Shown here: one piece after another, positions 57,172 through 64,000 of the stretch
Layout: each line of letters begins with the position of its first letter
Numbering within the stretch: the first letter of the stretch is position 1
Source of the DNA: Mycobacterium sp. ACS4054
Lineage (GTDB): Bacteria; Actinomycetota; Actinomycetes; Mycobacteriales; Mycobacteriaceae
Reading direction: 5' to 3'
Length of the DNA: 64,000 bases
Assembly (NCBI RefSeq): GCF_001667275.1
Contig: NZ_LZHV01000061.1
Span: forward strand, 124,001 to 188,000
Made by a program: the position numbers and the translations under genes
The notes under the pieces: generated by a model
Seen by the model: the letters and a program-made list of their open reading frames with translations, nothing else
Told to the model about the DNA's origin: nothing
Database searches by the model: none

Positions 57172-58457
57172 GCGTGCCTCCGTTCCGCCTCGTAGGGCCG
57201 GTCGGCGCGAAACGCGCCGCGGGCGCAGCCCTGGCAGGTGCCGTCGAGATGCGCGGCGACTTCGGCGGGGAACTGACCGAGCAGGCTGGCGGCCACGTTG
57301 GTGGCGGCGTCCAGCGTCGCGCAGGCGCCGCGGCCGCGCAGCAGCACCGACCAGCGGCGCAACCGTTCGACGTCTTCCGTCGTGGCGGCGCCGTCGCGCA
57401 GCGCACCGGCGGCGGCCGCCATCGCCGCGGTCCCGTTGAAGCACGATCCGCACTGCCCGGCGTTCTCCCGGTCGAAGTAGGCGAGTACCGACGCCGCGAC
57501 GGCGACGGGGCAGTCGTCGGTGATCACCGAGATCGCGCCGCACCCCAGACCGCTGCCGAGGCGCCGCATGGTTTCGTGGTCCAAGGTGGTGTCCAGCACG
57601 GCGCGGTTGAGCAGGCCGGCAAAGTAGCCACCCATCAGGGCGCCGCGCACCTGGTCGGGTGAAACACCATGCAGGGCAATAAGTTCCGTGAACGGCAGGC
57701 CGTGGGGGAGTTCGTAGAGGACGGGCGGGCGGCCGGCCCCGGTGATGGTGGCCAGGAAGGTGCCCGGGGACAGCGACGTGCCTTGCGCGCGGAACACGGA
57801 CGAGCCGTGGCCTTGCAGGAAGGGCAGATTGGCCAGGGTTTCGACGTTGCTCACCAACGTCGGACGATCGTCGACGCCGGTTTCGAAGGGGCGCGGGGGC
57901 TTGTCCGTCGGCTTGGCCGGGCCGCCGTTGATCGCGCGGACGGCGGCGGTCTCCTCGCCGGCCACATAGCCGGGCACCACGGCGAGCATGCCGACCGTGA
58001 CGCCGAGCGCACCGAAATCGAGCTCGCCGAGGGCGGTTTCGACGCTGTGCGCGGACTCCGGGTCGGACACGTAGACGTGGGCGCGGTCGGCCTCGACTAT
58101 CGCGGCGGCCAACCGCAGTCCGTCCAGGATGAGGTGGGGTCGATTGCGCAGCAGCCAGCGGTCTTTGACTGAAGCCGGTTCACCCTCTTCACCGTTCGCG
58201 ACGACGACGGCGCCGCCGGCGATGCGACCGTTGTCGCGCACCGCGCGCAACTTCACCGCAAGAGGAAAGGCCGCGCCGCCGCGGCCGACCAGCCCGCTGG
58301 ATTCCACCTCGCGCAGCAATTCCTCGGTGTCGTCGAGGGGCCGGTACCCGCCGAGCCTTCGGTAGGCCGCGAGATCTTCCCTCTGGTCGGCCAGCAGCCG
58401 CGGTTCGAGCCCCGGCGGGGTGGCGGTGGTGACGGAAGTGGATTGGGTGGTGTTCAC
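57168..58457 (-). CDS. NuoF-like NADH-binding flavoprotein
   Basis: A 429-residue relative of NuoF/HoxF, the NADH- and FMN-binding subunit of complex I. GRGGAAFP (59-65) and NGEEGEPASVKDR (88-100) match nucleotide and FMN binding. In the cluster region the first cysteine is alanine (A333), while C336, C339 and C379 remain. An extra CQGC pair lies near the C-terminus. No other complex I gene is near. Coupled to a ferredoxin gene, it looks like an NADH:ferredoxin reductase feeding P450 or Rieske oxygenases. Confidence 0.85.
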   Translation of the reverse strand: MNTTQSTSVTTATPPGLEPRLLADQREDLAAYRRLGGYRPLDDTEELLREVESSGLVGRGGAAFPLAVKLRAVRDNGRIAGGAVVVANGEEGEPASVKDRWLLRNRPHLILDGLRLAAAIVEADRAHVYVSDPESAHSVETALGELDFGALGVTVGMLAVVPGYVAGEETAAVRAINGGPAKPTDKPPRPFETGVDDRPTLVSNVETLANLPFLQGHGSSVFRAQGTSLSPGTFLATITGAGRPPVLYELPHGLPFTELIALHGVSPDQVRGALMGGYFAGLLNRAVLDTTLDHETMRRLGSGLGCGAISVITDDCPVAVAASVLAYFDRENAGQCGSCFNGTAAMAAAAGALRDGAATTEDVERLRRWSVLLRGRGACATLDAATNVAASLLGQFPAEVAAHLDGTCQGCARGAFRADRPYEAERRHA

Positions 58458-58493
58458 GGCCGGCCTGCCATCGTCTTAGTTAGGCTTGCGCAC

Positions 58494-58967
58494 ATGCGAA
58501 CTGCGGTGGTGCGCGTCAACGTCGACCCGGACAGCGCCTGCACGGCCGCGCAGCTACGAGACGGCATGGCGGAGCTCCTCGGGCTTGCGCGTGCGGCGGG
58601 GGCCGACGTGGTCGAGAACGACCTCGCGGCGATGCCCGCGGGCCGCCGTGAAGTCGAATTGCTGATCGGGGCCGAAGACGTGGAAGCGGCCAGGAGTACG
58701 GCGATCCAGTTGTGTGCCAAGGTATTCGGCGCCGGGCCGGTTCCCGGAGTGGTCACCTTCATCAGCCGGGGCACCGACGACGACGCGCGCGGGGTGCTGT
58801 CCGGCTTCGGGCTCACCGGTGACATCGAGCGGACGCCGGGCGACGACGGTTTCGACATCGTGTACGTGACGCTGCGGGAGTCCGACCTCGAACACATCCC
58901 GGAGAGCCGGGTGCACACGGCCCTGGAGGCGTCGCTCAACTGCGAGGTTCACATCCGCACCCGCTAG
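58494..58967 (+). CDS. Hypothetical protein
   Basis: A 157-residue protein (VRVNVDPDSACTAAQLRDGM, VPGVVTFISRGTDDDARGV, DIVYVTLRESDLEHIPESR). I do not recognise a family; it appears to have two alpha/beta halves. ATG 58494 lies 37 bases from the divergent NuoF-like start, so both may share a promoter region. It ends 6 bases before the convergent hydrolase stop. Confidence 0.7.
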   Translation: MRTAVVRVNVDPDSACTAAQLRDGMAELLGLARAAGADVVENDLAAMPAGRREVELLIGAEDVEAARSTAIQLCAKVFGAGPVPGVVTFISRGTDDDARGVLSGFGLTGDIERTPGDDGFDIVYVTLRESDLEHIPESRVHTALEASLNCEVHIRTR

Positions 58968-58972
58968 CGCCG

Positions 58973-59839
58973 TCACGAGCCGAGGAACTCGAGGATCGCG
59001 GGCGCGGCCTGCACCCACGTGTCGAACATGTTGAAGTGCTGCACCCGGCCAGCCGCGCGGTCCTCGGACGCCCGCTCCCACGCGTCCTCCGGCCACGGCG
59101 GATCGATGAGCTTCGATCCCTTGATCAGGCAACTGACCTCGAGCGAGGTCCGCTTGGGGTGATCCATGTCGTTCTCGCCGCCACGAATGATCAACGTGGG
59201 CACCTTGATTCGGTCGAACATCTCGTCCTCGACGCCCGGGATCGTCTGCCCCGGTTTGGAAACGAAAGCGTTGAGCCAGCGCAGCATCACCTTGAGGAAT
59301 TCGCCAGCGTCGAAGTCGAGGAAGCGCTGTTTGTTGTTCGGGTTCTCCTCGATGCGATCGCGCCACTCGGCCACCTTCACCACGCCGTCCATCCCGGTGC
59401 CGCGCACCGCGAGAATGCTGGGCACGATGTAGAAGGAGCCGAGCACGAAGGTGCCGTAGATGCCGCCGACGATGTTCCACACCACGAGCTTGGTGACCAT
59501 CCCGGGGTAGAGCATCGTGGTCAGCATGGAGTCCCTTGCGCCGCCGGAGCCGCCGGCGAGAATGCAGCGCTCGAAGCCCAGCCCGGTTACCAGCTTGTGC
59601 AGCGTCTCGGCCCGCATGTGCGATTCGCTCTGGCCGTAGAACTGCACATCGGAGGCGCCACAGTTGGGGCGGTCCCACAACAACACGCGATAGCCGCCGG
59701 CGGCGAGCGCGTCGGCAAGCGGGCGCAGGCCCTCGATCTCCTTGCTGAACCGGCCGCCCGGCGTCAGGGCAATGAGATCTCCGGATTCCCCGAGGATTTC
59801 GTAGACGACATTTCCCCCGTTGATCTCGATTGAAGGCAC
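58973..59839 (-). CDS. Alpha/beta hydrolase
   Basis: A 288-residue hydrolase with LTPGGRFSKE at the oxyanion position, nucleophile LAGGSGGARD (S98), an acid in RGGENDMDHP and the histidine in RVQHFNMF. GTG 59839 has AGGAGA 7 bases upstream. It follows the Rieske ferredoxin by 17 bases in a minus-strand operon from 61401. Related to meta-cleavage or haloalkane-type hydrolases; substrate unknown. Confidence 0.85.
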   Translation of the reverse strand: MPSIEINGGNVVYEILGESGDLIALTPGGRFSKEIEGLRPLADALAAGGYRVLLWDRPNCGASDVQFYGQSESHMRAETLHKLVTGLGFERCILAGGSGGARDSMLTTMLYPGMVTKLVVWNIVGGIYGTFVLGSFYIVPSILAVRGTGMDGVVKVAEWRDRIEENPNNKQRFLDFDAGEFLKVMLRWLNAFVSKPGQTIPGVEDEMFDRIKVPTLIIRGGENDMDHPKRTSLEVSCLIKGSKLIDPPWPEDAWERASEDRAAGRVQHFNMFDTWVQAAPAILEFLGS

Positions 59840-59855
59840 CCGAATTCTCCTGTGG

Positions 59856-60254
59856 TTAGGCCTGCACCAGAACGTCGTTGCCGACGACGCGCACCGGGTA
59901 GGTGCGGATACTCCATTCGGGCTTGACCGCGGTGGTGCCGGTCGCCAGCTCGAAACCCCATTGATGCCAAGGGCAATAGATGTACTCCAGGTCGCGCACC
60001 ATGACCGAGTCGCCCGGGGTGGTCTCGTCGACGATCGTGCGTCCCCGCGCGCGGCCCGAACAGAGCGGACCGCCCTGGTGCGGGCAATAATTCGCGATGG
60101 CATAGAAGCTGCCGTTGACGTTGTAGACGCCGACGCCGTGCCGGCCGATGGGCACGAGTTTGTGCTTGCCCGGCGGGATCTCGTCGACCGTGGCGACAAC
60201 GTGCTCGCGGCCCTGGGCGAGACGGGGCTCGGGCCGTTTGGTTTCTTCCGTCAA
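59856..60254 (-). CDS. Rieske 2Fe-2S ferredoxin
   Basis: A 132-residue Rieske protein: CPHQGGPLC and CPWHQWGFEL supply the C-x-H and C-x2-H ligands. A soluble electron carrier for a Rieske oxygenase such as that at 38949, which lacks a carrier in its own operon. TTG 60254 is one base from the upstream stop. Its electron source may be the NuoF-like protein. Confidence 0.9.
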   Translation of the reverse strand: MTEETKRPEPRLAQGREHVVATVDEIPPGKHKLVPIGRHGVGVYNVNGSFYAIANYCPHQGGPLCSGRARGRTIVDETTPGDSVMVRDLEYIYCPWHQWGFELATGTTAVKPEWSIRTYPVRVVGNDVLVQA

Positions 60255-60255
60255 C

Positions 60256-61401
60256 TCAGAGCACCCGCGTCTGACCTTCGAGGACCGGCACGGTCTCGGG
60301 CAGGTGGTAAGTGGCGATGCCGTTCTTGTACATCACCGCGTCGCGGGCCGCCTTCGGCAGGTGCTTGACCAACCAGCGGGGGTCGTCGAACGTCCAGTGT
60401 GGGTAGTCCGAGGAGAAGAGCAGGATCTTCTCGCACTCCATCCATTCCAGCGCGCGGGTCAGCTGCGTCTTGTCCTCGGGATAGTCGAGCGGCTGGGTGG
60501 TGAACTTGATGTGGTCCTTGACGTACTCCGAGGGCTTGCGTTTGATCTCCACCCACGATTTGCGGGCCTCGTAGATCGAATCCATGCGCCACATCAGCGG
60601 CAGGATCCAGCTGAACGCGTGCTCCACGAAGACGATCCGCAGCGTCGGGAACCGGTCGAACACGCCGTCGAAGATCAGGCTCATCACCTGGTTCGCCGCC
60701 AGCAGCGAGTAGGTCACCATGAAGTCGTGGTTGTAGCTGGGGAACCCCACCGGCGGAATGGGCAGCTCGTCGAATTGGCTACGCGACAGGTGGCAGCTCA
60801 CGGTGATGTCGTGCTTGGTGGCGGCGGCCCAGATCGGGTCGTACTTCGGGTGTCCCCACGACGGCCGCGGCTCGGCCTTGATCAGGATCTGGGCCATGTA
60901 GGGGTGCCCGGCCCATTTCTCGATCTCGCGGACGGACTCTTCCGGCTCCTCGATGGCGCAACAAATTGAACCGCGCCACCGCTGGTGCCAGTTGTTGTGG
61001 CTGTCCAGCCAGTGATTGGCCTGCCACTCGTTCAGCGCGCTCGACATCGCGTGCTGCGCCTCGGGCAGGCGCGCCGGGTAGGCGGCGGGTTCCAGGATCG
61101 CGATGTCGGAACCGGCCTCCATGATCAGCTGGCGAAACGCCATATCCGGGTCGCTGCAAGGGAATTCGCCGTTGGGGGGAAAGGAGTCCACCCGCATCGC
61201 ATAGGAGTGGGCGTAGTCGGGGGCGTCGTAGTAAATCTGCTCACCCACGGTGCGCGTAAGGAAGTATTTGCTGCGCCAGGGCTCGGGGATGTAGGGCAGG
61301 AGTTCGCCGCGCTTGGGTGCCGGGTGGACATCTGAGTCGACGCAGCGGACGGCTATGCGCTCGGCAGCGGGAACCCGCTCCTGCGAATGGGTCAACGTCA
61401 T
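60256..61401 (-). CDS. Amidohydrolase_2 family TIM-barrel protein
   Basis: A 381-residue PF04909-type protein with N-terminal VDSDVHPAPK, metal histidine in VFVEHAFSWILPLM and aspartate in LLFSSDYPHWTFDD. All main metal-site positions look usable. ATG 61401 follows GAGGAG. It is a paralogue of the gene at 61431, which lies 29 bases upstream in the same operon. The pair may form a heteromer with one active chain. Confidence 0.87.
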   Translation of the reverse strand: MTLTHSQERVPAAERIAVRCVDSDVHPAPKRGELLPYIPEPWRSKYFLTRTVGEQIYYDAPDYAHSYAMRVDSFPPNGEFPCSDPDMAFRQLIMEAGSDIAILEPAAYPARLPEAQHAMSSALNEWQANHWLDSHNNWHQRWRGSICCAIEEPEESVREIEKWAGHPYMAQILIKAEPRPSWGHPKYDPIWAAATKHDITVSCHLSRSQFDELPIPPVGFPSYNHDFMVTYSLLAANQVMSLIFDGVFDRFPTLRIVFVEHAFSWILPLMWRMDSIYEARKSWVEIKRKPSEYVKDHIKFTTQPLDYPEDKTQLTRALEWMECEKILLFSSDYPHWTFDDPRWLVKHLPKAARDAVMYKNGIATYHLPETVPVLEGQTRVL

Positions 61402-61430
61402 CGCAAACTCCTCGGTCTCACGTCGTGCTT

Positions 61431-62531
61431 CTACTGTGCGCCCACCCCGGCGGGGATGTCTATGTTGTAGAGCTGCGCCGCGTTGCGCCAGCACAGCTTC
61501 TCGCGCTGTTGCGCCGACAGCGCGCGGGGAAGCTTCGTGATGTCGCCGCACTGCCAGTGCGGGTAGCTGGAGCCGAACATCACCATGTCGTCCTTGCCGG
61601 TGAAGCCGAACCATTCGCCGGCGAACTCGGTGTCACCGGGGCCGTCGAGGCTGCCCTGAACGAAATACACGTGACCGGGCAGGTAGTCGCTGGGGATCCG
61701 CGGCGCCCACGGCGTCTGCTCCAGGTGGGGCCGGCCGAAGGTGTCCATCCGCCAGATGAACGGCGTCAAGAAGTCCGCCGCTCCGTCACCCCAGACGAAT
61801 TTCAGGCCGTCGAAGCGCTCGAATACTCCCTCGGCGATCATGTTCATCAGGTGATAGAGGTAATTCAGCGCCATGAAGCTGACGTACTGCTCGTAGGTGC
61901 GGGTGTTCCCGTTCGGGGTTGGCGGAAAGGCGATGCCGGAGCCGACTTCGATATGGGCGGCCACCGGGAGGCCGGCGTCGACCGCGGCCTCCCACAGCGG
62001 CCAGAACTGCGGCTTGCCGTAGAGCTCGCGGGATTGCAGGGGAACGCCGATCTGGACCACCCGCGGGTGCGCGCGCCACCGCTCGATCTCGCGCAGCGCG
62101 CCGGGGATGTCGTCGGGGTTCACCCGGATGGTGCCGCGGAACCGCTCGCCGAACTCGTGGGATTCCAGCCAGTTCGACACCATCATCTCGTTGTGTGCGG
62201 CGTGCAGCGCGCTGCCCAGGTGGCGGTCCGGCATGATGCCGCGCGCCATCGGGTGCAGCACCGCGATGTCGACGCCGCGCTTCGAAAATAGTTCGCCGGC
62301 AACGAATTCCGGGTCCGAGCCGGGGTACTGGCGGTCCGGGCCTTCGGTGTCGGGCGCGTATTCACCGCCCGGGGCCCCGTACCAGTCCATCTCGTAATCG
62401 GGGAAGCCGCGGCTTTTGAACGGCTCGCGCAGGGTCTCCCGCAGCGCCTTGTTGGACGGAAAGAAGATGTGCACGCTCGCGTCGATGAGCGGTGTGCGGG
62501 TCCCGTCGGCGTGTTCGATCACGAAGGCCAT
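61431..62531 (-). CDS. Amidohydrolase_2 family paralogue with altered metal site
   Basis: A 366-residue paralogue of the adjacent protein. Compared with it, S19 replaces an N-terminal acidic ligand (IDASVHIFF), GDG replaces the EH pair (VWGDGAADF), and GSSYPHW lacks the aspartate of SSDYPHW. The fold is otherwise kept and the frame is intact. Likely a non-catalytic partner or a one-metal variant. It is the first gene of the operon (start 62531). Confidence 0.83.
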   Translation of the reverse strand: MAFVIEHADGTRTPLIDASVHIFFPSNKALRETLREPFKSRGFPDYEMDWYGAPGGEYAPDTEGPDRQYPGSDPEFVAGELFSKRGVDIAVLHPMARGIMPDRHLGSALHAAHNEMMVSNWLESHEFGERFRGTIRVNPDDIPGALREIERWRAHPRVVQIGVPLQSRELYGKPQFWPLWEAAVDAGLPVAAHIEVGSGIAFPPTPNGNTRTYEQYVSFMALNYLYHLMNMIAEGVFERFDGLKFVWGDGAADFLTPFIWRMDTFGRPHLEQTPWAPRIPSDYLPGHVYFVQGSLDGPGDTEFAGEWFGFTGKDDMVMFGSSYPHWQCGDITKLPRALSAQQREKLCWRNAAQLYNIDIPAGVGAQ

Positions 62532-62752
62532 CCATCGGCAGTCAAAGCGACCCCACTCGGGTCATATGATAGATAATCTAACATTTTCTTCAGCGGTCCA
62601 TCAATGGGTTTCCCGTAAGCGTTTCGTTTAACCATCGCCCCTGGTGGGAGGCGCTTTCGCGGTTGGCGTGCAAGTAGCGTTCTTAAATCGGAATAATACC
62701 ATTCTCATGGTCCTGGCAGGGGTCCGGCGCCGGTCGAAGCGCGCTGACGGAC
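62532..62752. other. 221-base AT-richer promoter region before the amidohydrolase operon
   Basis: Holds the AT-rich stretch at 62560-62600 (TCATATGATAGATAATCTAA) and a degenerate GAGAAT-type site at 62692. This is the probable promoter region of the operon running from 62531 to 58973. No gene is supported. Confidence 0.55.
62692..62706. promoter_or_regulatory. Degenerate GAGAAT-type palindrome near the amidohydrolase operon
   Basis: AATAAT ACC ATTCTC has a perfect right arm and 4 of 6 left-arm matches to GAGAAT-N3-ATTCTC. It lies about 160 bases upstream of 62531. Weak to moderate support. Confidence 0.35.
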
Positions 62753-63637
62753 TTACTCGGGCGGGCGGCCCACGGTCACCCCGGCGGCCTTCTCGAAAGG
62801 TTTGATCACCGCGGTGAAGTCGGAATCGGCGCCCTGCTCATCCGCGGTCTGCTCCCAGAGGCGGGCGATGGTTGCGGCGACGTCCGTCGGCACGCCGAGC
62901 GCCTCCGCCTCATCCAGATACAGGCGCACGTCCTTGACCATCAACCCGGTGGCAAACCCGTAGTCGAAGGTCCGCGGGAGGATCGCGCGGGGGAATTTGT
63001 CGCGGCTGGCGCTGGTCGCGCCCGAGCCGGCGTTGAGCACCTCGATCATCACGCCGGGGTCGAGACCGGCCTTGACGCCCATCACGACGACCTCCGCGGT
63101 GGCGGCCAGGACGTTGGCCGCCAGGATGTTGTTGGCCAATTTCATCGTCTGCGCCGAGCCGGGTTTGGGCCCGACGTAGAAGGGTCGGCCGATCACCGCG
63201 AGTGCGGTTCGCACAGCGTCGAATTCGGCGCGCGGGCCGGACACCATGACCGCGAGCGCGCCCTTCTCCGCGCCGCCGACCCCGCCGCTCACCGGACTGT
63301 CGAGTGCCGCGATGTTTCGCTCGGCGAGCCGGTCATGGATCTGCACGGCCGTGCGGCTGCCGACGGTGGACAGGTCGACATAGCGCTTGACCCGTGCCCC
63401 CTCGAGCACCCCCGTTGCGACCTCGAGCGAGGCGAGCGGCGTCGGGAGGCTGGCCATTACGGTTTCGGTACGGTCGGCGACTTCCTTCGGTGACGACGCG
63501 GCGCGCGCGCCGAGATCGACGATGCGCTGGAGCGCCGCCTCGCGGGTGTCGAAGGCGACGACCTCATGGCTTTCCTGAATCAGGCGGCGCGCCATGGGAA
63601 AACCCATGTTGCCGAGCCCGATGAATCCCACCTCCAC
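62753..63637 (-). CDS. Beta-hydroxyacid dehydrogenase
   Basis: A 294-residue 3-hydroxyisobutyrate dehydrogenase-family enzyme: VGFIGLGNMGFPMARRL, DSPVSGGVGGAEKG and the catalytic lysine region QTMKLANNILAANV. GTG 63637 lies 9 bases after the carboxymuconolactone decarboxylase-like stop. Third member of the family in the window, more distant from the tandem pair at 50379-52003. Probably oxidises a hydroxy acid produced by ring opening. Confidence 0.9.
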   Translation of the reverse strand: MEVGFIGLGNMGFPMARRLIQESHEVVAFDTREAALQRIVDLGARAASSPKEVADRTETVMASLPTPLASLEVATGVLEGARVKRYVDLSTVGSRTAVQIHDRLAERNIAALDSPVSGGVGGAEKGALAVMVSGPRAEFDAVRTALAVIGRPFYVGPKPGSAQTMKLANNILAANVLAATAEVVVMGVKAGLDPGVMIEVLNAGSGATSASRDKFPRAILPRTFDYGFATGLMVKDVRLYLDEAEALGVPTDVAATIARLWEQTADEQGADSDFTAVIKPFEKAAGVTVGRPPE

Positions 63638-63646
63638 GACGCGGCC

Positions 63647-64000
63647 CTAGTCCCCTAGCTCGGCGGAGGCCTCGCGCGCGATGCGGAAGCTGTCGACGGC
63701 CGCCGGCACCCCGGCGTAAATCGCCACCTGCAGGAAGATCTCGCGGATCTCCTCGCGGCTGACGCCGTTGGTCAGCGCCGCCTTGACGTGCGTGCGTAAT
63801 TCGTTCGGCCGGTTCAACACCGAGATCATCGCCAGGTTGAGCATGCTGCGCGTCTTGCGGGGCAGCTCGTCGCGACCCCAGATGGCTCCCCAGCAGTATT
63901 CGGTGACGAGATCCTGCAGCGGCCCGGTGAAGTCGTCCGCGTCGGCAAGGGCGCGGTTGACGTACTCCTCGCCGAGCACCTCGGAGCGGACGTGCAGTCC
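63647..64000 (-). CDS. Carboxymuconolactone decarboxylase-family protein, 5' end outside the window
   Basis: At least 117 residues; the frame stays open to the right edge (GLHVRSEVLGEEYVNRAL), so an internal GTG at 63979 is not the true start. VTEYCWGAIWGRDELPRK, NELRTHVKAALTNGVSREE and FLQVAIYAGVPAAVDSFRIA are typical of 4-carboxymuconolactone decarboxylases. It may decarboxylate a ring-fission lactone. It lies 9 bases before the dehydrogenase at 62753 in one operon. Confidence 0.88.
   Translation of the reverse strand, partial: GLHVRSEVLGEEYVNRALADADDFTGPLQDLVTEYCWGAIWGRDELPRKTRSMLNLAMISVLNRPNELRTHVKAALTNGVSREEIREIFLQVAIYAGVPAAVDSFRIAREASAELGD

Noticed and set aside
59843..59850. GAGAATTC sequence before the hydrolase at 58973 as another GAGAAT operator
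   Set aside because: It lacks the three-base spacer and second arm; it is part of the AGGAGA ribosome-binding site.
62562..62569. TCATATGA palindrome as an operator
   Set aside because: Only an 8-base self-complementary AT motif, expected by chance in an AT-rich promoter region and not repeated elsewhere.
1..64000. CRISPR arrays, tRNA/rRNA genes, insertion sequences or prophage genes
   Set aside because: No regularly spaced repeats, no tRNA-like cloverleaf noticed, and no transposase or integrase motif in any frame read.

Overview
The window is high-GC DNA from a mycobacterium, most likely a slow-growing environmental or opportunistic species. Three things point there. A narL/narS-like two-component pair and a Tat-lipoprotein multicopper oxidase follow the gene order I recall for M. 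tuberculosis Rv0843-Rv0846c. A mycofactocin-type short-chain dehydrogenase is present. GTG/TTG starts, ATGA/GTGA gene overlaps and probable leaderless promoters are common. I see no rRNA, tRNA, CRISPR array, transposase or prophage gene. Both ends cut genes: a thiolase on the left and a carboxymuconolactone decarboxylase-family gene on the right.

Layout. 1-5018: thiolase, MeaB-type GTPase, an orphan E1-alpha-like protein, then divergent response regulator and histidine kinase genes. 5043-16622: a meta-cleavage block. An IclR regulator and a KstD-like flavoprotein face an eight-gene operon holding a C-C bond hydrolase, an MhpA-like hydroxylase, an MhpB-like extradiol dioxygenase, a second KstD-like dehydrogenase, a luciferase-like flavin enzyme, an SDR, a cyclase-family hydrolase and another hydrolase. 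Relative to the remembered M. tuberculosis order, this block sits between narS and mmcO. 16627-20732: multicopper oxidase, NmrA-like protein, SDR and PAS protein. 20934-30858: a TetR-led operon with ferredoxin, P450, amidohydrolase, a tandem M24 pair (one intact, one missing its metal ligands), crotonase, a double-length CaiB/BaiF CoA transferase and an SDR. 30855-45732: SDRs, a TetR gene, four acyl-CoA dehydrogenase genes, a Rieske oxygenase operon, amidohydrolases, a PaaG-like crotonase and a thiolase. 45853-50265: a TetR gene, two P450s and two ferredoxins. 50379-64000: hydroxyisobutyrate-dehydrogenase-like enzymes, a DUF35/thiolase-like fusion, a NuoF-like flavoprotein with ferredoxin, a Rieske ferredoxin and two more amidohydrolases.

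Taken together this is a large accessory catabolic island. Oxygenases (three P450s, one Rieske oxygenase, one flavin hydroxylase) attack a hydrophobic or cyclic substrate. Small ferredoxins and possibly the NuoF-like protein would feed them electrons. Ring cleavage and hydrolases open the rings. CoA transferase, acyl-CoA dehydrogenases, crotonases and thiolases then finish by beta-oxidation-like steps. The substrate cannot be read from sequence; steroid-like, terpenoid or aromatic compounds all fit.

The strongest unexplained signals are regulatory. A palindrome GAGAAT-N3-ATTCTC occurs three times without mismatch, only between genes; two copies bracket a TetR gene and a third heads the Rieske operon, with weaker copies farther on. 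A second TetR gene shares a nearly identical operator-promoter module with an SDR gene. Three more strong inverted repeats lie before an IclR, a TetR and a P450 gene. The tandem M24 pair, the NuoF-like protein lacking one cluster cysteine, and the DUF35/thiolase-like fusion are the most unusual proteins.
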